Assembly (NCBI RefSeq): GCF_051020765.1
Contig: NC_134929.1
Coordinates: 1,076,286-1,140,285 of the forward strand
Source: Lasioglossum baleicum
Taxonomy: Eukaryota > Arthropoda > Insecta > Hymenoptera > Halictidae
Length of the DNA: 64,000 bases
Direction of reading: 5' to 3'
Below, piece after piece: positions 41,828 through 51,000 of this stretch. Position numbers and translations under genes: made by a program. The notes below the pieces were generated by a model, which was given only the letters and a program-made list of their open reading frames with translations, ran no database searches and had not been told where the DNA came from. Each line of letters opens with the position of its first letter. Position 1 is the stretch's first letter.

Positions 41828-42209
41828 CAGGATGTCACAAAATTATATGTCGTGGACACCATAGAGCGATTCTACACCCCCGATTTAGTCGAAAATGACA
41901 TAAGAAACCCCCCGCAAAATTGACCTTCAACAAAAAAAACAAGGTAAAAAAACAAATTTTTTTAATGATTAAAAATCTTAAATCTTAAAAGAAAACTTTG
42001 GTATAAAAATTAAAAAAATCTTAATCCTTAATAGTATCTGTGTGATCCTTAGAGTAGGGTATAGATCAATCAGGGATACTTAAATTTTGGTTTTTTTACC
42101 TTGTTTTTCACGTTCAAGGTCAATTTTGCGAGAGCTTTCTTACGTCATTTAGAATAGAATAGTAGAATCGCACTATGATGTCCACGACATATAAATTTGG
42201 AACACCCTG
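41828..42209. mobile_element. Fold-back family FB3, copy 2
   Basis: A 382-bp palindrome flanked by TA. The ends are CAGGATGTCACAAAATTATA and the complement ending ACACCCTG. The arm motif GTCGTGGACACCATAGAG is mirrored as its complement in the right arm. The centre is AT-rich. Confidence 0.75.
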
Positions 42210-42211
42210 TA

Positions 42212-42777
42212 CATTATCTTAAATTTCAATAATAATCGACTTCTTATTGACGATTTTTATCGTAGAAAATTTTAGAATAACTGTTATTTTTGGCCCCTGA
42301 AACAAAGCTATTCAAGAGTAAATACAAAAATTAGAACTATTATTTCAATTTGTGTGGGATTTCAATTGTGGATTCGCGTTAAGGGACGTGAATGACTCCA
42401 ATAAACACAGTACAGTGAAGTCGTGATATTTTCTGCGACCTTCTATCCAGAATTTATCTCGGGTATATCGGTGTGAACCACTACTAATCCAATTACAAAA
42501 CTTCTTTATTTTTCATTATTTTTTTATGAAACTTTCACTAACTTATTTCTTGTATTTTTATGATTAAAATGAAACCAAATACGATATAAGTTCAAATATA
42601 TTTAGTGGTTTAATCGACGATGATAGTTTCGAGCGCAAGAAAGGACTGCGTATGGAAAAGAAAGAGACGCGGACAGTCGCCGTCGCCGGCACAGTTCAAA
42701 GAATTTCCCATAGGCTGTTATTCGTCGCATTCGAAACTTTCCTCGTCAATGAAACCACTAAATACAGTTGAAATTAT
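42212..42777. other. AT-rich stretch, no gene seen
   Basis: No gene recognised. The sequence AGTTTCGAGCG ... GAAACTTTCCTCG near 42625-42740 shows weak inverted similarity only. Confidence 0.45.
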
Positions 42778-42779
42778 AT

Positions 42780-43062
42780 CGTGTTTGGTGTCATTTTAAT
42801 CAGAAGAATGCCAGAAATAAGTGGGAGGAAGACCTAGAAAAAAATAATGACAAATAAAGAAGTTTTGTAATTGGATTAGTAGTGGTTCACACCGATACGC
42901 TTCGACCGCGCGGTCCGTATTTACATGCTGTCCTTTTCTACGTTCGGCTTCGTCTGTACTCTCGTCGCGGTCAGCGCGGTAGACGCAGTCATAAAAAATA
43001 GTGTCCCTACACGATATTTCTCCGTGCAGAACACAGCCGTTGGCAAAATATCGCGACTTTAC
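42780..43062 (+). repeat. Dispersed repeat shared with 7970-8150
   Basis: Contains GTGTTTGGTGTCATTTTAAT and TTTACATGCTGTCCTTTTCT in the same order as the first copy. It is interrupted at 43063 by the SINE-like insertion. Confidence 0.6.
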
Positions 43063-43084
43063 TGTACCGATCACATGTCAACGG

Positions 43085-43165
43085 GTAATACAGCGGGTGG
43101 CGCGGATCAGCACTTGGATGGCTGACCGCTCGGTACACGCCGGGGGTGGCCCCAGGGTGCTTTTT
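43085..43165 (+). ncRNA. 5S rRNA-like internal promoter region
   Basis: GCGCGGATCAGCACTTGGAT followed by GGCTGACCGCTCGGTACACG closely resembles the conserved 3' half of animal 5S rRNA, which holds the internal polymerase III control elements. The 5' part of 5S rRNA is missing and a GC-rich insertion interrupts the end, so it is a derived fragment and not a functional 5S gene. Confidence 0.6.
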
Positions 43166-43210
43166 CGCGTGTTGTTGACAAATAGGTGGTTCGGAACCCA
43201 CCTTAAGGGA

Positions 43211-43694
43211 GTCGTCTAGCAGGAAATTCGTGACTGTCTGTGACTGCACACACCGCTAGACCACGTATACGTACGCGAGGGTTGTAAGGATTCGGTATTA
43301 ATCTTCTGATTTCTCGATAATGCAAAGACGGGGTTTTTTAGTAGTAGATAAATTCGCTAGATGAAAGATCAATCTAGGGTGCGATCATCCTCAAAAGTCC
43401 TTTTTTTACGTTTACGAGCAATGGTTTTGCGGCGCGGCGACGTACTAGCTTCTCCGACGGGCAACATGCAGTCGAATATTACTAAACTCGTTTACATTGC
43501 TCGTAAACGTAACAATAGGACTTTTGAGGATGATCGCACCGTAGATTGATCTTTTATCTAGCGATTTTGACTACTAAAAAACCCCGTCTTTGCATTATCG
43601 AGAAATCAGAAGACTAATCCCGGAACCTTGCAATCCTCGCGTACGTATACGTGGTCTAGCGGTGTGTGCACTCACACGTTTCCTACTAGACGAC
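43211..43694. mobile_element. Fold-back element, GTCGTCTAG ends, inside the SINE-like unit
   Basis: A 484-bp palindrome with its axis near 43452. The ends are GTCGTCTAGCAGGAAA and the complement of GTCGTCTAGTAGGAAA. The arms share ACCACGTATACGTACGCGAG and AAAGACGGGGTTTTTTAGTA and their complements. It has no CAGGGTG tip, so it is a different family from most palindromes here. Confidence 0.8.
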
Positions 43695-44234
43695 ACCCGT
43701 AATAAACTGTAAGTCCAACAGAAATAAGGAACTGGCCAGAACAAACAGGCTAGTGTTGTTGATATGGGTCCATAGCCCGAGGTACAGCATTCCTCCTCCG
43801 AGGAGGATCGCCAAAATTGAATGTACCGATCACATCCTACATTAGTAGTAAGTATTTCAAGGAGTGAAAGCAGTTATTCGTCTGCAATGAGCTATTGTTC
43901 AACCCCTTATTAATAATAGTAAAAAAATTCGAATTTTCAATTTGAAGAAAAAAGATTTTTCAAAATGATCACGAATACTATAAAACAAACTCGAACCACG
44001 TTGTCAAACCATGGGCACGGTTATTACTACAAATACCTACAGACTTTTAAAAAATCATGAGAATTCGTCGAGAAAGATATCAAGTTAAGATATTAAAGTT
44101 CAGTTAATACAAGTTTAAATTCGTCCTATTTCAACATTTTTTGAGATCTTCGAATAGAGATCGCGATATCAAATACAGAGGAGAATTTTATGAACCGAAA
44201 TTCTGATGTTTACCATATACCAAGATATATATAT

Positions 44235-44736
44235 GTTCCTTAATTTTGACAAAGTAAACATTGTTTATGTGCAATTTGAATGGTATCAAGTGGTCAGTAT
44301 CCTGCAGGGGTTGTTTTTTACACACGAATATTATATAACGAGATAGATTGACCATGAAATTTTCAATGACTAACGTTTATTTACTCTATCTTGGAGCTAC
44401 AAAAGACACTTTCTACAGATTTACAGCCTAGGTTCTCCTTACGAACGAAATTCAAGTTTGACTTTCACCTTCGGAATTCAAGGTCATTTCAAGGTCATGT
44501 CACAATACGTATTAGAATGTATTTTTTAATGAGCTACGCGATGCATCACGAAAATATATGTAGTTATTTAAAACAAACATCGATGACCTTGAAAACTTCG
44601 AGAAAAAACATTTAGAAAATACAACCCCTGCAGGACACTGACCACTTGATACTATTCAAATTATCCATAAAATCTTGTTAACTTTATCAAAATTAATGAA
44701 TATAGTCTGGGGGTCACACTTAAATGAGACACCCTG
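44235..44736. mobile_element. Fold-back element, left tip lost
   Basis: The right end is GAGACACCCTG followed by TA. The arms pair through GGTATCAAGTGGTCAGTATC and CTGCAGGGGTTG and their complements. The left arm lacks about 45 bp of the terminus. Confidence 0.7.
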
Positions 44737-45091
44737 TATAAATATAAATTTCATAATAATGATATTAACAAGAATATGAATCTTTTGAAATCAAGAAAAA
44801 TGGGTAAAGCCATTGCAAAAGAACTAATACATTGTCATAACTAACAGTAATTACATAACAGTCATTATACAATACCAGCGGTTTCCAACCTTCATGCTAC
44901 TATGGCTCCCTAAAAAAATTTTTTTTTTTCGCACCTCCCTATCTTCTAATCGATATAATAATATAGACACGTTTAAAATACTGAAAACTACAATTAACAG
45001 AATAATTACAAGGTTTTGCTATAACAATAGGAACATGCATATTTATTGTTATATTAAATTACTAATTAAACTACATCTAATGCATCAAAAT

Positions 45092-46181
45092 TTAATGCGA
45101 GTGTTGTTGTTGTTCATTGGCACAAAGTTTATCAAATCTTGGGGGCAATGTGGAGAGTGCCACTCGTAACTCTTTTTCGACTATTAACCTGGTTCGATAT
45201 TTGGTTTTCATTGCAGCCAGTGCTGAAAAGCTCGTTTCGCATAAATAAGACGTTACAAACGGTAGAAGCACATGCATCGCTTTGCAATACAAAGATTCAT
45301 ACTCTCCACTAAGATTCACCCAAAATTGAATCATGGTTTCATTTTGAAACTTTTGTTTCAGTGAGCTGTCGCATGATAATTCTATCAATTTTTCCTTTTC
45401 GATGGTTGTCAGCTCAAATTCGTCTCCTTGATTGTCGATAAATGGATTCTGTATCCACAAAACCTTTGATAAATCAAGGTCTTTGAAATAATTTGAAACA
45501 TGCAGCACTGAACCATCCAAGTGTTCGATAAAAAGATTTCTGCTCGCTTCAATATTGGCTGTGTCCCAGAAATCTTTTGAAAGTGAAAACATATCCAACT
45601 CATTCTTTTGTAAATTTGATTTCCATAACTCCAGCTTTTTAATGAAAGCTTTTACTTTGTCTTTTTGAACAAGAGGATGCATTTGTGATCCCTGCATCGA
45701 TTTATTTAAACCGCTCAATTTTCCAAAAATTTCAACCAAATAGGCAAATTTAACAATAAAATTATCGTTCGTCCACAAATGTGCCTCTTCATGGTGGTTT
45801 TCTTCGAGAAAGGTTGCTATTTCTTCTTTGAGCTGAAACACCCTTTGAATTGCTTTTGCACGAGATAGCCAGCGAACTTCGCGATAATACAGAATTGAGG
45901 TATAATTAGTTCCCATATCAACACACAGCTTTGCAAACAGCCTAGCTCTCAAAGGACTGTTTTTAATGTAGTTTATAATTCGTAAAAATGTTGTTCAGTT
46001 CCTCGCTCTTATGTTTTGACACTATAGCTGCTCTGTGAAGCATAAGTGCGTCCAGATAGCATGCGGTGCTTTCTTTTCGACCAATGCTTGAAGACCTGCT
46101 TTGTGTCCGGACATTGAGTGAGTTCCGTCGGTGCACAGTCCAATGCAATTACTCCACGTTATGTCATTTTCGTAAAAAAAA
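45092..46181 (-). pseudogene. hAT transposase, C-terminal part
   Basis: The frame 45092-45952 (286 codons) carries the hAT C-terminal region, including RARLFAKLC near its start and YLCETSFSALAAMKTKYRTR, the dimerisation motif. Upstream (45963-46181) the conserved CTDG..SMSGHKAG region is readable only after a frame change, so the gene is broken there independently of the insertion. The sequence resembles animal transposase-derived proteins of the ZBED/SCAND3 kind. Confidence 0.8.
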
Positions 46182-46186
46182 ACTGT

Positions 46187-47501
46187 TGTTTAGAGCGTTG
46201 TTGAATCCAAAATTGCTGCTGGTTCAAGAGCAATCAACGCTCTGAATTGCACAAGGATGCGTACACGGATCACACTCGTCATAAGATCTTGGAACGGCCA
46301 AGATTCAACAGTTCACAGTTCAAAACACCAGTTCATAAAAAAGTCCATAATAAGAGTTCATGATAACGTTTATAGTAAAAGTTCATAAGTTCACAAGCAA
46401 GGGTTCATAACAAAGTTCATAAGACAACGTTCAGAAGTTCATAAAAATTCACAAGAAAGTTTACGAGACGGTTCGTAAGAAAGTTCATGAAAGTTCACAA
46501 GAAAGCTTACGAGACGGTTCGTAAGAAAGTTCATAAAAAGTTCACAAGAAAGCTTACGAGATGGTCGTAAGAAAGTTCATAAAAAGTTCACAAGAAAGCT
46601 TACGAGACGGTCGTAAGAAAGTTCATAAAAAGTTCACAAGAAGAGCTTACGATACGGTCGTAAGAAAGTTCATAAAAAGTTCACAAGAAAGCTTACGAGA
46701 CGGTCGTAAGAAAGTTCATAAAAAGTTCACAAGAAGAGCTTACGATACGGTCGTAAGAAAGTTCATAAAAAGTTCACAAGAAAGCTTACGAGACGGTCGT
46801 AAGAAAGTTCAGAAAAAGTTCACAAGAAAGGCTTACGAGACGGTTCGTAAGAAAGTTCATAAAAAAGATCGAAAGAAAGTTCATAAAAGTGTTTAGAAGA
46901 AAGTTCACAATCCACTTCACAGTTCAATTTCGCAACTCCCGTTCACACTTCAAGTTCGAATCCGAATTAATATCTTCTAATCATACGCTTCGTAACGTTC
47001 CACGAATTAATGTAACAAGGTACCAGGTTCGTACGATTCTCTTCAAAAGCCATAAGAAGTCTGCCCGCTATTTTCGCTGCAATCCCCTACCGAAGTTCGG
47101 GATGAAAATCGTTTCTTTGGTAGGGGTAACCGAGGGACCAATCACCAGTTCGGGGCGTAATCCCATTATTTGGTACGCCTACTAAAATCGTGATTTTGTT
47201 CCTCACGCAAGCCTCGTAAATAAGACAAGCCTATACACAATGGTCCCTTGTTCAGGTATCTGTCCCCAAACTGGTGTCGGCTTTCCGCTGAGTGTGGGCC
47301 TGCGATGCGTCAATCGTCATTGCCCGGGGTACGGCTGATTTGCTTTTCCGAACGAAAGAGGACACTCGACTTTCAACCGTACCCTAGTCCGTGACTAATT
47401 CTAAGAGCTACGCACGCCAATAAATAACTCTAAACTGACAATGTTCCACTCGATCGCAGCACAGGCCCAGACACAATGTCTAGACTAGAGAATTCTAGAC
47501 A
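46187..47501 (-). repeat. 3' LTR of the BEL/Pao element, long form
   Basis: 1315 bp. It carries a tandem array (about 46450-46880) of 46-48-bp units with the core GTTCATAAAAAGTTCACAAG. It is 141 bp longer than its partner, exactly three units (46+47+48). Outside the array I see one base difference (TTTTCGC near 47073 against TTTCCGC in the other). The array yields spurious open frames rich in K, V and F. Confidence 0.9.
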
Positions 47502-48057
47502 TGCCGCCCGCCTTGAACAATCAACGTTCAAAAAAACGCAAAAGCAATGCAAAGAGTACAAGCACACATAACCAAGTATAATTCAAGGGCCATAAAATCA
47601 GATTACAATACATTGCTAAGTAAGACATATAAATCAACCATAAGGGCTGTAATTATTCATAAGGAATATTGGAGCTACTAATAGACGACATAATGGTATG
47701 AAATATCAAACAATGTGATTGATTCCAAAAGTGCGGTACATAATTCACCGCACCACATGAACAGTATTGTAACTAAAATTATGTAGCGATCCCTTACTTA
47801 AATATAAGGAAGAAAGTGAACATACCAATTATAATTAATAGTAAATCTAATAGCTATATAACTATAATAACATCATGATGCGATATACTGAAATAATCTA
47901 AGTTCTCCTTATTATTATTATTTTTTTTTTTTATCGTTTACTATTGCTAAGTGATATACAGTGGTTTAGAGAAATACAATACAAAAAAAAACAAAAACAA
48001 AATATGAATAGAAAGAGAAACGAAATGAATCCATGAGTGCAAATTAATTCTACTGGT
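47502..48057. other. Untranslated region between BEL/Pao ORF and 3' LTR
   Basis: AT-rich. Next to the LTR lies a G-rich tract (minus strand CAAGGCGGGCGGCA), the probable plus-strand priming site. No additional gene. Confidence 0.6.
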
Positions 48058-51000
48058 TTAGGACTTGGTTAGTGGTTCTTCTCCTCTGTCCTTTGGAATA
48101 TTCTTGCCATCTCGTATAATTTCCTTGTCCAGGTTATCCGCAATTGGCAATATGCAGATTTTGGTCAGCGGACGTTTTAAAATTCCGTCCCACGTTCGTA
48201 CTGACACTACCCGTACGATGTTATCTTTGCCAGGATAAACTTCAGTAATTCTGCCCATCTTCCATTTTAGGGGAGGTGCGTTATCCTCCTTAATCAGAAC
48301 CAATGTCCCAGGCCCAAAGGATGGACAAGTTTTTGCACGCCATTTTGTCCGCTGCTGTAATTGATGGAAATACTCCTGATGCCAGCGTTTCCAAAAATGC
48401 TGTAACATTTGTTGAATATGTTGGTATCGATTTAGTCTGTTAACATTTATGTGTTGGAGATCTGGATGGGGAAGAGCTGTTAATGAGTCGCCAATCAAAA
48501 AATGTCCTGGAGTCAAAGGATTAAGGTCGGTAGGATCATCGGATAGAGGGCATAGAGGACGAGAGTTCATGCATGACTCTATCTGTGTTAGTAGCGTGTA
48601 TAGCTCTTCGTATGTAAGCTTAGCATCTCTAATAGTTCGTTTTAGATGATATTTAACTGACTTTACTGCGCTTTCCCATAACCCGCCAAAATGTGGGGCA
48701 TGGGGTGGTATCAGATGCCATTGGATTTGCCTTGTGGATAAATGATCAGAAATTGTAGTTTTGAAAGTATCATTTGTCATTAGTATTCCAAGTTCATTTA
48801 ATTCATTTCTGGCTCCAATAAAGTTGGTGCCGTTGTCAGAATATATACTATGACAATTTCCACGGCGAGCTATGAAGCGTCGCAGACAATTTAAAAACGC
48901 TTCTGTAGTTAAGTTTGCAGCTAATTCTAAATGCACTGCTTTTGTTGTAAAGCAGACAAAAACACACAAATACGCCTTTGTGGTAACTTTGCTACGAGTT
49001 CTGTCCTTTAATAAAAATGGGCCGGCGTAGTCTACGCCACAGGTATGGAATGGTCGTTGGCAGGTAACTCGTGATGCCGGAAGGTCTCCCATCAGGTGCT
49101 CTTGTGTTGTCGGTTTGGCACGGAAGCACCTTACACATTTTCGTATTATGTGCTTGACTGTTGTTCTACACTGTGTTGGCCAATAGAGTTTTCTAAGGGA
49201 CATCATAACGGCTTGTGTTCCTGCATGTAATAGTCTTTTATGTTCGTATTCAATTAATAATTTCGTGAATGGATGTTTTGACGAAAGAATGAGTGGAAAT
49301 TTTTCTTCATATGGAAGTTGTGAATTAGAAAGTCGGCCTCCTAGCCGCAGAAATTCCCCTTTATCAATAAATGGATTTAATCCTTGAATTGCACTATTGT
49401 TGCTTATGGGTTTTTCCTTATTTAAACATTGTATCTCTTGAGCGAAGGATTGCCTTTGAGATGTTTTCAGCAATATCATCTTTGCATCTTCAATTTCCGA
49501 TGCAGTTAAAAGTGGAATATGTTTCAGCTCTGAATTTATAATTGGTTGCGTTGAACGATGCAATTTGACCTTACGTATAAATTTTAGACAATAGGCTGTG
49601 ACTCTAATTAAACGAATTAGATTTGAATATTTTTCAAACAAATGGAAGCTAGTGTTCGTGGTAACTAAGGATACTGTTGTTTCCTTCGTTTCAGGAATAT
49701 CATTTAAATTAATTGCATTTTTTGGCCAATGTTTGCAGTCGTTCATTAGCCATGTTGGTCCAGTCCACCAAATATTTGTTTTTAATAACATATTCGGAGC
49801 AAGTCCTCGCGAAATTGCATCTGCAGGGTTGTCTCCCGACGATACACGATTCCAGTTGCTACTGGTTAGATTTTGTATTTCAGCAGTCCGATTTGCAACA
49901 AAAGTCTTCCATTTATTGCTAGGAGCCTTTATCCATGCAAGTGCAATCATAGAGTCAGACCAATAATATTCTGCGTTTATCTTTAAGTTTAAGGACGATC
50001 TTACCTTTGCTATTAATTGAGCTAAAACTAATGCACTGCAAAGTTCCAAACGTGGCAATGACAATTTTTTTAAAGGTGCGACCCGGCTCTTTGCACATAA
50101 TAGTTTTACGTCACAATGTCCGGTATCATCCCGTGACTTTACATATATGCATGCCCCATATGCAAGTTCGGAGGCATCGCAAAATCCGTGTAGTTCGATA
50201 TATTTCGGACAAATGCAAATTACATGACGAGGAATTACAAGTTCATTTAGTTCTGGTAACTCATCGCGAAATTGTATCCATTTAGCAATAAATTCTCGCG
50301 GTAATGACTGGTCCCAAGAAAATTTGGACTGCCACAATTGTTGCATAAAAACCTTTGCTAGCATTGTTGTTGGCCCTATTAGACCGAGAGGATCAAATAC
50401 TCGCGCAATTTCTGACAATATCGTTCGTTTCGTTAATTTCGCCTGTTCCGGTGGTTTAATTAAAAACTTGAGTGTATCTGTATGCGGATTCCACAGTAAG
50501 CCTAATGTTTTTGTAACCTTGTCTGAGGCTATGGTTATCGAGTCACTTTGTTCATGAGTAAATTCTGAAATACGGGAATCATTCGAAGCCCATTTATGTA
50601 ATTGCAACCCAGCTTCATTTAACACATTAGAAACGTCCCTTTTTATTGCTAACGCCTCTTGAAAATTATCTGAACCCGTTAAAAGATCGTCTACATAGAA
50701 GTCCTTCATGATAATTCTGCTAGCTATTGGAGAAACAGACACACATTCTTCTCCTATCCTTTGTAGTGTACGTGTTGCCAAGAACGGTGCGGATGCTGTC
50801 CCATATGTTATCGTATTTAATTCGTACGTTTTTAATGGCAACGAGTCATCAACTCTCCACAAAATTCGTTGAAATTTACGCTGAAGGGGTGTAATCAAAA
50901 TCTGTCTATACATCTTTTGTACGTCAGCAGAAATGACGTACTGATGGCTCCGAAATCTTAATAAAATTGAAAATAATTCGTCCTGAACGGTTGGACCAAT

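Larger units (their letters stand above)
43077..43821 (+). mobile_element. Probable 5S-rRNA-derived SINE with 14-bp target duplication
   Basis: TGTACCGATCACAT occurs on both sides (43063-43076 and 43822-43835), a target duplication of retrotransposon length. The left part contains a 5S-rRNA-like control region. The right part ends in a short hairpin (CCTCCTCCGAGGAGG, about 43791-43805) and a short A-rich tail. A fold-back element (43211-43694) sits in the middle; without it the unit is about 260 bp, a normal SINE size. Classification as a 5S-headed SINE is inference from the head sequence and duplication. Confidence 0.55.

Noticed and set aside
43085..43165. A functional 5S rRNA gene
   Set aside because: The 5' half is missing and the end is interrupted; only the internal-promoter-like part remains.
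46450..46880. Regular repeats that could suggest a CRISPR array
   Set aside because: Units are contiguous without unique spacers and lie inside an LTR of a eukaryotic retrotransposon.
46561..46896. A repetitive lysine-rich open frame, with a shorter twin at 53984-54178
   Set aside because: Translation of the 46-48-bp tandem array in the BEL/Pao LTRs; no start context or domain.
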